Assembly (NCBI GenBank): GCA_025056305.1
Contig: JANWWJ010000028.1
Location: forward strand, 1 to 64,000
Length of the DNA: 64,000 nucleotides
Origin: Chitinophagales bacterium
GTDB lineage: Bacteria; Bacteroidota; Bacteroidia; Chitinophagales; UBA10324
Direction of reading: 5' to 3'
Shown: piece after piece, positions 15,387 to 23,871 of the stretch
Position numbering within the stretch: position 1 is the first letter of the stretch
Layout: the number at the start of each line of letters is the position of its first letter
Made by a program: the position numbers and the translations under genes
Notes under the pieces: generated by a model
The model's database searches: none
Told to the model about the DNA's origin: nothing
What the model saw: only the letters and a program-made list of their open reading frames with translations

Positions 15387-17149
15387 CGGTCATTCGAGCA
15401 AAGCAATTCTTTGACCTGGCCTTGTTGCTGCGCATCCTACGGCTGGCACGTCCATATAAGAAAAAATTCTATGAAGCACTGGTGCTGGCCATCGTTTTGG
15501 CGTTGCTGGCACCGCTTAACCCCGTTCTCATTCAGTACACGGTGGACCATTGCATTCTGGGCGCTCAATACCACTTGCTGAGCGTGATGACTGTGCTGTT
15601 GTTTTCCTCGCTGCTCATTCAAGCGCTGCTTTCTTATCGCTTCACCTTGCTTGCTGCCCGCCTGGGGCAAAACATCGTTTACGACCTGCGCACGCAAGTC
15701 TTCACGCACGTGCTGTCATTGAACATGCGCTATTTCGACCGCACGCCGGTCGGTACAGTGGTGACCCGCACCATTAGCGATGTGGAAGCCGTCAACGACA
15801 TTTTCGCCGAAGGCATCATCAACATCTTCAGCGATCTGCTCATGTTGCTGGTGATTTTGATGGTTATGCTGACCATATCGTGGCCCATGACGCTGGTTAC
15901 GCTTTCCGTCTTGCCTTTGCTGCTGGTGGCCGTATGGTTTTTCAAAGAAGGAGTACGAAAAGCTTTCATTGAAGTGCGCAATCAAGTTGCGCGCCTTAAT
16001 GCTTTCCTGCAGGAACATTTGTCGGGGATGCAGGTGGTTCAGCTCTTTCAGGCTGAACAGCAGGAAATGGAAAAATTCCGAGTCATAAACCGAGATCATC
16101 TAAAAGCCCATCAGCGGTCGGTATGGCATTATTCGGTGTTTTTTCCAATCGTGGAAATTTTGTCGGCTGCTGCCTTGGGCTTGCTGGTCTGGTATGGGGC
16201 ATACCAAATCCTGCATGATCGCAGCACCCCCGGTACCATCATCTCTTTTATCTTATTTCTGAACCTGATGTTTCGTCCCATACGCATGCTTGCAGATAAG
16301 TTCAATACCCTACAAATGGGCATGGTTGCTGCTCAGCGGGTCTTTACGCTGTTGGACGAAAAAAGTCAAGTGCCCGACCGCGGCTGGCGCAGTGCGGCCT
16401 CCATAGCCGGCGAGGTAATTTTTTCTCATGTTAGTTTCAGCTATAATTCCAGCACACCCGTTTTGCGAAATGTTTCCTTTAAGATTCCGGCCGGTGGCTC
16501 TTTGGCCATCGTCGGCCCTACAGGTGCTGGAAAAACGACAATCATAAATCTTTTAAGCCGCTTCTATGATGCCGACGAAGGCCAGATTTTTCTTGATGGC
16601 ATAGACATCCGGGAATACCGCCTTACTTCTTTGCGCCAGGTAATTTGCCCTGTTCTGCAAGATGTTTTTTTGTTTTCCGGAAGCATTCTGGACAATGTTC
16701 GGCTGTTTAATCCTGAGATCAGCCGAAGCCAGGTAGAACAGGCTGCCAGGCGCTGTGGCATGGATGAATGGATTCGCCGGTTGCCGGGCGGTTATGATTA
16801 TCAGGTCCATGAGCGCGGTACTTCGCTCTCGGCAGGCCAGCGGCAGTTGATTTCCTTTCTGCGGGCTTTGTTGGCCAATCCCCGCATTCTGATTTTGGAT
16901 GAAGCCACCTCGGCCGTCGATACTTATTCCGAACAGTTGATCCAACGAGCCATGCAGGTACTTACCGAAGGCAGAACCTGCATTTTTATCGCCCACCGCC
17001 TTTCTACCATCAAACAGGCCACACAAATCCTCGTCTTGGATCAAGGACAGGTAAAAGAAATTGGCACGCATGATGAGCTGCTGCAGGGAAATACGTTGTA
17101 CCGACGTTTGTACGAATTGCAGTTTGGCTACAACTTCTCGCCAGTTTGA
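15383..17149 (+). CDS. ABC exporter, fused permease and ATPase (MsbA-like)
   Basis: A half-transporter of 588 residues with an N-terminal six-helix membrane domain and a C-terminal ATPase, acting as a dimer in the inner membrane. The ATPase has Walker A 'IVGPTGAGKTTIINLLSRFYD', Q-loop 'VICPVLQDVFLFSGSI', signature 'TSLSAGQRQLISFLRALL', Walker B 'ILILDEATSAVDT' and the H-loop 'IFIAHRLSTIKQA'. The Walker B glutamate is present, so it should hydrolyse ATP. Family knowledge suggests export of lipids, LPS precursors or drugs; the substrate cannot be read from the sequence. The start is the ATG at 15383 that overlaps the truA stop; the 26 upstream residues of the track ORF lie within truA. Confidence 0.92.
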   Translation: MTVIRAKQFFDLALLLRILRLARPYKKKFYEALVLAIVLALLAPLNPVLIQYTVDHCILGAQYHLLSVMTVLLFSSLLIQALLSYRFTLLAARLGQNIVYDLRTQVFTHVLSLNMRYFDRTPVGTVVTRTISDVEAVNDIFAEGIINIFSDLLMLLVILMVMLTISWPMTLVTLSVLPLLLVAVWFFKEGVRKAFIEVRNQVARLNAFLQEHLSGMQVVQLFQAEQQEMEKFRVINRDHLKAHQRSVWHYSVFFPIVEILSAAALGLLVWYGAYQILHDRSTPGTIISFILFLNLMFRPIRMLADKFNTLQMGMVAAQRVFTLLDEKSQVPDRGWRSAASIAGEVIFSHVSFSYNSSTPVLRNVSFKIPAGGSLAIVGPTGAGKTTIINLLSRFYDADEGQIFLDGIDIREYRLTSLRQVICPVLQDVFLFSGSILDNVRLFNPEISRSQVEQAARRCGMDEWIRRLPGGYDYQVHERGTSLSAGQRQLISFLRALLANPRILILDEATSAVDTYSEQLIQRAMQVLTEGRTCIFIAHRLSTIKQATQILVLDQGQVKEIGTHDELLQGNTLYRRLYELQFGYNFSPV

Positions 17150-17177
17150 GTTGCACTTTTTAGTATGCACATCTTTG
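17145..17177 (+). promoter_or_regulatory. Putative promoter of the low-molecular-weight phosphatase gene
   Basis: TTTG at 17145-17148 and CATCTTTG at 17170-17177 (one mismatch to TAnnTTTG) are 21 bp apart, and the ATG follows 4 nt later at 17182. The -33 element lies on the stop region of the ABC gene. Transcription would start about at the start codon. Confidence 0.4.
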
Positions 17178-17181
17178 CCCC

Positions 17182-17643
17182 ATGAAACTGTTGTTTGTCT
17201 GTCTAGGCAATATTTGTCGCTCCCCCATGGCTGAGGGTGTGATGCGGAAATTAATAGCTCAACATCAGCTGCCTTGGGTAGTGGACAGCGCCGGCATCGA
17301 ACATTACCACATAGGTGAGCGCCCCGATCGCCGGGCCATAGCTCAATGCCTTTCTCATGGTATTGACATCTCATACAAGCGCGCACGCCTCATTACGCCA
17401 GAAGACTTCAAAACATTTGATTTCATCTACGCACTTTCCGCAGATGTGCGCGACGAGCTTCTGCACTTTTATGTACCAAGTTCGGCCAAAATCCACCTGC
17501 TGCTGGATGTGCTTTATCCGGGTCAAAACCGATCAGTACCTGATCCATGGTACGGATCGCAACGCGATTTCGCCCTTGCTTTTGAGCTGATCGACCAAGC
17601 TTGTCGTGCTTTGATAAAAGTGCATGCCGATGGGCATCGTTAG
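17182..17643 (+). CDS. Low-molecular-weight protein-tyrosine phosphatase
   Basis: A 153-residue phosphatase with the P-loop 'VCLGNICRSPMAEG' near the N-terminus (nucleophile Cys7, Arg13) and the general acid Asp121 in 'VPDPWYGSQRDF'. Both catalytic parts are intact. Members dephosphorylate phosphotyrosine proteins; some (Wzb) act on Wzc-type kinases. A Wzc-like kinase exists in this window 27 kb away, but this gene is not next to it, so a functional link is only a possibility. Its TAG stop overlaps the TAA of the convergent S46 peptidase gene. Confidence 0.92.
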   Translation: MKLLFVCLGNICRSPMAEGVMRKLIAQHQLPWVVDSAGIEHYHIGERPDRRAIAQCLSHGIDISYKRARLITPEDFKTFDFIYALSADVRDELLHFYVPSSAKIHLLLDVLYPGQNRSVPDPWYGSQRDFALAFELIDQACRALIKVHADGHR

Positions 17644-19784
17644 CGACGCAGATCCAGTTCCTGAAGCAAATAGCCGGCTCCACCAAACCGATCTATCAGA
17701 AAAAGCACATACCGGATGTCCACAGCAATATTTCGGCAAAAAGACGGATCAAAATAGATATCGCTCATAGTGCCCTCCCAGCACCGGTCAAAATTGATTC
17801 CGATCAGCTCCCCGTTTTTGTTGAGCACAGGACTTCCACTGTTGCCGCCGGTAGTATGATTTGATGCAATAAAGCAGGTTTGCAGTTCTCCTTTGCTGTT
17901 GCCATATATTCCCCAATTGCCACTGTGAGCCAGTTCCAGCAAGTGCTGGGGCACGTCAAACTCTTCATCGCCGGGCTTATACTTCTCCAACACGCCGGCT
18001 AAAGTGGTATAGTGATGATATTGCACGCCGTCCCGCGGCTCATAGCCCGCCACCTGTCCGTAACTCAAGCGTAAGGTGAGGTTGGCGTCGGGGAAAAAAA
18101 TACGTTCTGGAAAAAGCTCTCTGAGGGCTTGCATATAGCTCCGGTTAAGCCGGACTACCTGTTCATTCCAGCGTTTGTAGTTTGGATTGATGACTGTGGA
18201 AAAATGATCGGAAAGATGTCTGGCCAATTGATAAGCCGGATCGGCAAAGATTTTACGGACTGACTTCGCGTTCCATTCGTCTAACCTTTTGAGCAAGTCG
18301 GGGTCATCCAACACCGAGCGCCGGAAGAGCCACGACGCAAAAGCATCATACCGATTGCGTTGTTTTTGCAACAGCTTTTGTAGGAAAGGGGGCAACACAT
18401 ATACTTTCTCTTGATATAATCTGAGCATGGCAGCCATGACTTGTAGGTCGGTCTGCGCATCGTAGTTGCGGAGGAAGTCGGCAAGCTGACCACGGACTTT
18501 GTCGCGAAGCGAATGGATCGTAGCAGAAGGGGCGCCGGCGCGTGAAGAATCCACCAGAGGTTGAACGATCGCAGCAATGCGCCACAACTCAGGAGCCATC
18601 ATGGCTTCGTTCCAACAGTCTACAGAAAACTGATGAAGGCGCAGGCTGTCGTAACTGAGCCGCAGTTCTTCCAAAAGCGATAACCAGCGGCCATTGGCCT
18701 GCTGGGCGGCACGCTGCTGAAAAGCGGCTTCCTGATCCCGCTTCAGCGCAATCACATCCACCCGTTGAAGTCCGTATTGCTCCCCCTGCCACTTTTTGTA
18801 CGTATTCGATAATCCATAATACTTGGCTACGTATTTGAGCCATACGGTATCGTTCTGCGTCATTCGCTGCCACCAGATGTTCAGCCGCTGGCCGCGAAGG
18901 GCAATGCGCACCGGATTAGAAACCTCCTGCACCAGCTGCACTCCATAGGAAGGAAGGTATTGACTGGTACGGCCGGGAAAACCATAGACCAAAGTCAGAC
19001 TGCCGGGTTCAACGCCACGCAGGCTGATGGGCAACCAATAGCGGGGCCGGTAAGGCTGGTTATCGGGGGCATAGGCGGCCGGCTGGTTGTTCTTGTCGGC
19101 ATAGACGCGAAACACGGCAAAGTCGCCGGTATGGCGCGGCCACATCCAGTTGTCGGTATCACCGCCGAAGTTCCCAATACTTTGAGGCGGGGCACCTACC
19201 AGCCGCACATCCCGAAACTCTTCGGCTACAAACAGAAAATACTGGTTCCCCTGGTAAAAGGGACGCACGAACGCTTTATATCCATTGCCCGGAGTAGCCT
19301 GACTTATCAGTACCTGGCTAATGCTATCAACCAACCGTTGTCGCTTCCCCTCATTGGCAACATCTTTAATGACCTGTAGCACAACGTCGGTAATCTCTTC
19401 CACTTGTTTGACGAGCATGACCGTTAAGCCCGGACAGGGCAATTCTTCCTGAAGGTTTTTTGCCCAAAAACCTTCTTTCAGCAGGTCACGTTCCAAAGTA
19501 CTGAGTTGTTGCAATACGCCTCGTGCACAATGATGATTGGTGAACAGCAGGCCCTGTGAGGAGACAAACTCACCCGTGCAGCCACCTCCAAATAAGACGA
19601 TGGCATCTTTTACAGAAGGTTTTTCAGGAGAAAACAGCTCTTCGGCCGACAGGGTCAATCCTTTTTGCTTCAGGTCAGCCAGGACGGCATCGGGCATTTG
19701 CCAAGGCATCCACATCCCCTGACCCTCGGCCCACAGCGGTATCAGCAAATTCAGGAACACCAAAAGCCTACAAGGGTATCTCAT
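17640..19784 (-). CDS. S46 family dipeptidyl-peptidase, DPP11-like by its S1 residue
   Basis: A periplasmic serine exopeptidase releasing dipeptides from peptide N-termini, used for growth on protein. A signal peptide (MRYPCRLLVFLNLLIPLWAEGQ) precedes the chymotrypsin-like fold. The catalytic His lies in 'GLLFTNHHCARG' (about residue 85), the Asp region is 'GGDTDNWMWPRHTGDFAVFRVY' and the Ser is in 'TTGGNSGSPVLN'. A helical domain interrupts the barrel. Eighteen residues after the Ser stands Arg in 'GINFDRCWEG'; in the characterised Porphyromonas enzymes Arg here marks DPP11 (Asp/Glu at P1) while Gly marks DPP7. I use the ATG at 19784; the 43 extra residues of the track ORF precede the signal peptide and are unlikely. 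DUF4199 is divergent. Confidence 0.92.
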   Translation of the reverse strand: MRYPCRLLVFLNLLIPLWAEGQGMWMPWQMPDAVLADLKQKGLTLSAEELFSPEKPSVKDAIVLFGGGCTGEFVSSQGLLFTNHHCARGVLQQLSTLERDLLKEGFWAKNLQEELPCPGLTVMLVKQVEEITDVVLQVIKDVANEGKRQRLVDSISQVLISQATPGNGYKAFVRPFYQGNQYFLFVAEEFRDVRLVGAPPQSIGNFGGDTDNWMWPRHTGDFAVFRVYADKNNQPAAYAPDNQPYRPRYWLPISLRGVEPGSLTLVYGFPGRTSQYLPSYGVQLVQEVSNPVRIALRGQRLNIWWQRMTQNDTVWLKYVAKYYGLSNTYKKWQGEQYGLQRVDVIALKRDQEAAFQQRAAQQANGRWLSLLEELRLSYDSLRLHQFSVDCWNEAMMAPELWRIAAIVQPLVDSSRAGAPSATIHSLRDKVRGQLADFLRNYDAQTDLQVMAAMLRLYQEKVYVLPPFLQKLLQKQRNRYDAFASWLFRRSVLDDPDLLKRLDEWNAKSVRKIFADPAYQLARHLSDHFSTVINPNYKRWNEQVVRLNRSYMQALRELFPERIFFPDANLTLRLSYGQVAGYEPRDGVQYHHYTTLAGVLEKYKPGDEEFDVPQHLLELAHSGNWGIYGNSKGELQTCFIASNHTTGGNSGSPVLNKNGELIGINFDRCWEGTMSDIYFDPSFCRNIAVDIRYVLFLIDRFGGAGYLLQELDLRR

Positions 19785-19885
19785 GTGTGGCACAGTGAGC
19801 AAGGAAAAGTAGTAAACGTTTATCGCATCGTTTTCGGGCAAATGAACTGTTGCCTTTGGCAAGTCAAAGCAGCTTTGGCAAGTAA

Positions 19886-20437
19886 GTGACTCAGTGGCTA
19901 CCTTCGCCGGCAAAGCAGCACGCGTTGAGTCGTGAATTACAATACGGATTGTGGTGCGGCGGAGCCTTGTGGGTATGGCTTACTGCAGGGTATGTGCTGA
20001 AGTGGCAGCACAGCGAGGTCTGGGTATATGCTTCAATGGTAAGCGCTCTCATATTAAGTTTTTTTATTTATCTTGTCATTCGCCACAAACGGGACCGTGA
20101 CCAAGCCGGCAGCATTCGTTTTCGCGAGGCATTTCTTTCCGGCATGATGGTCAGTTTCATTGCCGGCCTCATGGTCGGCATTTATCTGATGGTTTACAGC
20201 AGCTACATCAACCCTGCGGAGGTGGAAACGGTAGTTGCGGAAACACGGCGGTGGTATGAAAGCCGCCAGCTGCCGCCCGAGCGTGTCGAGCAAGCTGTCA
20301 AAGGAGTGCGCGCCAGCTACACGAAATTTGGAAGGCTCACTTATGGCATTGGCAATGCTATGATCCTGGGCGTAGTTGTCTCCATGATCTGCGCTGCATT
20401 GATGCGTCGTAGTCCTTCTTCTCAACCGTCAAGCTGA
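19886..20437 (+). CDS. DUF4199 domain membrane protein
   Basis: A 183-residue membrane protein with about four hydrophobic segments: 'YGLWCGGALWVWLTAGYVL', 'VYASMVSALILSFFIYLVI', 'FLSGMMVSFIAGLMVGIYLMVYSSYI' and 'YGIGNAMILGVVVSMICAAL'. The charged loop after segment two ('RHKRDRDQAGSIRFREAFLSG') and the 'YINPAE' after segment three fit DUF4199, a Bacteroidota family of unknown role. The start is a GTG at 19886; no better ATG exists upstream of the first segment. hisS follows 5 bp later, so they may share a message. Confidence 0.75.
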   Translation: MTQWLPSPAKQHALSRELQYGLWCGGALWVWLTAGYVLKWQHSEVWVYASMVSALILSFFIYLVIRHKRDRDQAGSIRFREAFLSGMMVSFIAGLMVGIYLMVYSSYINPAEVETVVAETRRWYESRQLPPERVEQAVKGVRASYTKFGRLTYGIGNAMILGVVVSMICAALMRRSPSSQPSS

Positions 20438-20442
20438 AGACT

Positions 20443-21831
20443 ATGGCTGAGGTCCGCAATCAACCGGTAAAGCCGGCTCTACCCTCTGGTGTCCGTGACT
20501 TCGGCCCTCAGGAAGTAGCACGGCGCCGCTATGTCTTTGACACGCTGCGCCGCGTATTTGAGCGCTATGGTTATCAGCCCCTGGAAACACCGGTCATGGA
20601 ACTGCTCTCCACCTTAGAAGGTAAATATGGTGAAGAAGGCGATCGGTTACTGTTTCGTATCCTCAACTCCGGCGACGCTTTTGCTGTCTGGAAAGAAAAA
20701 TATGGTGACCACCTCATCGGGCAGTTTGGTTTTCCGCTGCGCGATATAGCCGAGAAAGGCTTGCGCTATGACCTGACCGTTCCTTTTGCCCGCTACGTGG
20801 TGATGAACCGGCACCGATTGGCTTTTCCGTTTCGTCGCTATCAAATTCAGCCGGTGTTTCGTGCCGACCGCCCACAGAAAGGGCGCTACCGTGAGTTCTA
20901 TCAATGCGATGCCGATGTCATCGGCAGCAATTCCTTGTTGTTGGAAGCAGAGCTCATAAAAATTTATGACGATGCCTTCTCCGAGTTAGGCTTAAACGTC
21001 ACCATTCGCATTAACAGCCGCAAGGTGTTGCTGGGTCTGGCGCAGTGTTGTGGCGCCGAACAACAGTTTTACGCCATGACTGTGGTGCTGGATAAACTGG
21101 ATCGCATCGGACTGGATGGTGTAGAGCAGGAGTTGGGTCGGTTGGGCTGGAATGCTGAGCAACGGCAAATGCTGCGGGCATTGTTCCATGTCGAGGGCAG
21201 CAATGAAGAGCGCGTGCAGAAGGCTGGCGCCTTGCTGACTCAAACGGCGGGCGAAGAGGGGTGTCGGGAACTGCAGCAGACCCTGCATTGGTTGAACGTT
21301 CTGGGCGCGCCACATCAAGCAGTAGAGGTGGACTTTTCGCTGGCGCGCGGTTTGAACTACTATACCGGCATCATTTATGAAGTCGTCAGCCGGGACGGCA
21401 CACTAAAGTCCAGCTTGGGTGGCGGCGGCCGTTACGACGATCTCACCGGCGTGTTTGGGCTTCCAGGCATCAGTGGTGTCGGTATTTCTTTCGGGGCCGA
21501 CCGCATCTACGACGTCATGGCTGAGTTAAATCTATTTCCCGCAACAAGTGAGTCTCATACTCGCTTGCTGTTCTGCTGCATGGATCAAGCCAGTATGTAT
21601 TGGGCTGCGCCGCTGCTGAGTGATTTGCGCCGGCGGGGCCTGCCGGCCGAAATGTATCCGGAACCCGAGAAGCTGCAAAAGCAGCTGCGCTATGCCCATA
21701 GCCGCGGCATTCCCTACGCTGCCCTTGTGGGCGAACAGGAGCGCTACACCAACCGCCTCACCGTTAAAGACCTGCGCTCCGGCCAGCAACAGTCTGTGGC
21801 CCCACATGAGCTTTACGAAAAAATAATATGA
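20443..21831 (+). CDS. hisS: Histidyl-tRNA synthetase
   Basis: A class II aminoacyl-tRNA synthetase of 462 residues charging tRNA-His. Motif 1 is in 'ARRRYVFDTLRRVFERYGYQPLETPVMELL', motif 2 in 'FRADRPQKGRYREFYQCDADVIG', the histidine-binding signature is 'LARGLNYYTGIIYEV', and motif 3 includes 'GVGISFGADRIYDVM'. The C-terminal anticodon-binding domain follows ('RLLFCCMDQASMYWAAPLLSDLRRRG'). Its TGA overlaps the glgB ATG in an ATGA arrangement. No defects seen. Confidence 0.96.
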   Translation: MAEVRNQPVKPALPSGVRDFGPQEVARRRYVFDTLRRVFERYGYQPLETPVMELLSTLEGKYGEEGDRLLFRILNSGDAFAVWKEKYGDHLIGQFGFPLRDIAEKGLRYDLTVPFARYVVMNRHRLAFPFRRYQIQPVFRADRPQKGRYREFYQCDADVIGSNSLLLEAELIKIYDDAFSELGLNVTIRINSRKVLLGLAQCCGAEQQFYAMTVVLDKLDRIGLDGVEQELGRLGWNAEQRQMLRALFHVEGSNEERVQKAGALLTQTAGEEGCRELQQTLHWLNVLGAPHQAVEVDFSLARGLNYYTGIIYEVVSRDGTLKSSLGGGGRYDDLTGVFGLPGISGVGISFGADRIYDVMAELNLFPATSESHTRLLFCCMDQASMYWAAPLLSDLRRRGLPAEMYPEPEKLQKQLRYAHSRGIPYAALVGEQERYTNRLTVKDLRSGQQQSVAPHELYEKII

Positions 21832-23822
21832 AAAAAAATCGAAAGAAGACTGAGGTTGACCAACATCCGGTATTGCCCCACAGTCTTTTTTCTGAATTGG
21901 ACATTTACTTATTCCGCGAAGGCCGCCATTATCGGCTCTACGACAAGTTGGGGGCACATCCTTGTGAAAAAGACGGTGTGCCCGGCACCTATTTTGCCGT
22001 TTGGGCGCCTAATGCAGCTTATGTTTCGGTGGTCGGCAACTTTAACGGATGGAACCGCCAAGCCCATCCGCTGCAGGTGCGCTGGGATGAGTCCGGCATT
22101 TGGGAAGGGTGGATTCCCTACGTCGGCAAGGGAGATTTATATCGGTTTTTTATCAAATCAAAATTTTTTAATGCCGAAATGGAAAAGTGTGACCCTTTCG
22201 GCTTTGTGCATACCCAGCCTCCACAGCCCGCTTCTCGGATCCACGACACGTGGTATGAATGGCACGACCAGAAATGGATGAAATTCCGCCATACCCGAAA
22301 CGGCCTGCAAGCGCCAATCTCCATTTATGAAGTACACCTGGGAAGCTGGCGACGCAGCCCTCACGACCCCGACAAGTTGCTCTCCTACCGCCAAATCGCC
22401 GATGCACTGGTTCCTTATGTCAGCTACATGGGTTTTACCCATGTAGAGTTGCTGCCCGTTATGGAACATCCGTTTTACGGCTCGTGGGGTTATCAGATTA
22501 CCGGCTATTTCGCCCCCACTTCACGCTATGGCTATCCGCAAGACCTCATGTACCTGATCGAACAACTACACCTAAATGACATCGGCGTTATTCTTGACTG
22601 GGTTCCTTCACATTTCCCCGACGACCCTCACGGCCTGATCCGTTTTGATGGCACCGCTTTATATGAGCACGAAGACTGGCGCAAAGGGTATCATCCCGAC
22701 TGGAACAGCTACATCTTCAACTACGGCCGCAACGAAGTGCGCTCTTTCCTGATCAGTAGTGCCTGCTTTTGGCTGGATCGCTACCACGTCGATGGCCTGC
22801 GTGTGGATGCGGTTGCTTCCATGCTTTATTTGGATTATTCGCGCCGCCCCGGCGAGTGGATCCCCAATGAACAAGGCGGGCGGGAGAATCTGGAAGCCAT
22901 AGCCTTTTTGCGCGAGCTCAACACCGAAGTGTACCGCTCATTCCCTGACGTCCAAACCATTGCTGAAGAATCCACCGCCTTTCCCAAGGTCACCCATCCT
23001 GTTCACCAGGATGGCTTGGGGTTCGGCATGAAGTGGATGATGGGTTGGATGCACGATACGCTGCAGTTTTTTACCAAAGATCCCATTTACCGAAAATACC
23101 ACCACAATCTTATTACATTTTCTATCATGTATGCATTTTCGGAAAACTTTGTTCTGCCGTTTTCTCATGATGAGGTGGTGCACCTGAAAAGATCTATGCT
23201 GGGTAAAATGCCGGGCGATCGTTGGCAACAGTTTGCTAACCTGCGCTGCCTGTATGGATATATGTATGCTCATCCGGGGGCCAAGCTGTTGTTTATGGGT
23301 AATGAGTTCGGACAACAACATGAATGGAATCATGAAAAGTCGCTGGATTGGCACGAAGCAGGTGATTCAGCCAATAAAGGGTTGGAAAACTGGGTGCACG
23401 ACCTAAATCATGTCCTAAAACATGAGCCGGCCTTATATCAAAATAACTTTTCACCCGAAGGATTTCAGTGGCTCGTCGTGGACGATGCCGAGCAAAGCGT
23501 AATTGCTTTTGCCCGTCGAGGTAAGCGCAAGCGCGATTTAGTTGTATTTGCCGCCAACTTCACGCCCGTCCCCCGCCCTAATTATCCGATTGGCGTGCCA
23601 AACCGAGGTACCTATCAGGAAATTCTCAACAGCGACGACCTTCGTTATTACGGCACCGGTAACTACCTCAATGGCTCACGTAAGACTGAGGCCCTTGCGA
23701 CAGGAGCCTTCCAGCACAGATTAACGGTCAACTTGCCTCCTTTGGGTGTGGTTTTCTTGAAGTGGCAACCGCCTGCAGTCCGACAGCGCGCACGACGCCG
23801 CAGCCACAAAGCCGACGCCTGA
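21828..23822 (+). CDS. glgB: 1,4-alpha-glucan branching enzyme
   Basis: GlgB introduces alpha-1,6 branches into glycogen. The 664-residue protein has an N-terminal CBM48 module ('YFAVWAPNAAYVSVVGNFNGWN') and a GH13 barrel: 'PISIYEVHLGSW', 'ELLPVMEHPFYGSWGYQITGYFAP', the nucleophile Asp in 'VDGLRVDAVASMLYLDY', the acid Glu in 'QTIAEESTAFP' and the third carboxylate in 'LPFSHDEVVHLK'. An all-beta C-terminal domain and a basic tail (RQRARRRSHKADA) follow. All catalytic residues are present. No signal peptide, so cytoplasmic. It is translationally coupled to hisS and followed 49 bp later by a secreted GH13. Confidence 0.96.
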   Translation: MKKNRKKTEVDQHPVLPHSLFSELDIYLFREGRHYRLYDKLGAHPCEKDGVPGTYFAVWAPNAAYVSVVGNFNGWNRQAHPLQVRWDESGIWEGWIPYVGKGDLYRFFIKSKFFNAEMEKCDPFGFVHTQPPQPASRIHDTWYEWHDQKWMKFRHTRNGLQAPISIYEVHLGSWRRSPHDPDKLLSYRQIADALVPYVSYMGFTHVELLPVMEHPFYGSWGYQITGYFAPTSRYGYPQDLMYLIEQLHLNDIGVILDWVPSHFPDDPHGLIRFDGTALYEHEDWRKGYHPDWNSYIFNYGRNEVRSFLISSACFWLDRYHVDGLRVDAVASMLYLDYSRRPGEWIPNEQGGRENLEAIAFLRELNTEVYRSFPDVQTIAEESTAFPKVTHPVHQDGLGFGMKWMMGWMHDTLQFFTKDPIYRKYHHNLITFSIMYAFSENFVLPFSHDEVVHLKRSMLGKMPGDRWQQFANLRCLYGYMYAHPGAKLLFMGNEFGQQHEWNHEKSLDWHEAGDSANKGLENWVHDLNHVLKHEPALYQNNFSPEGFQWLVVDDAEQSVIAFARRGKRKRDLVVFAANFTPVPRPNYPIGVPNRGTYQEILNSDDLRYYGTGNYLNGSRKTEALATGAFQHRLTVNLPPLGVVFLKWQPPAVRQRARRRSHKADA

Positions 23823-23843
23823 CTCGCTGCTACCGCCAACAGC

Positions 23844-23851
23844 TATTTTCG
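23844..23851 (+). promoter_or_regulatory. Putative -7 element of the secreted GH13 gene
   Basis: TATTTTCG in the 49-bp gap after glgB, 20 nt before the ATG at 23872. It is the TTCG variant of TAnnTTTG; no clear -33 element, so the call is weak. Confidence 0.3.
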
Positions 23852-23871
23852 TCAGAAAGAATTGAAATACC

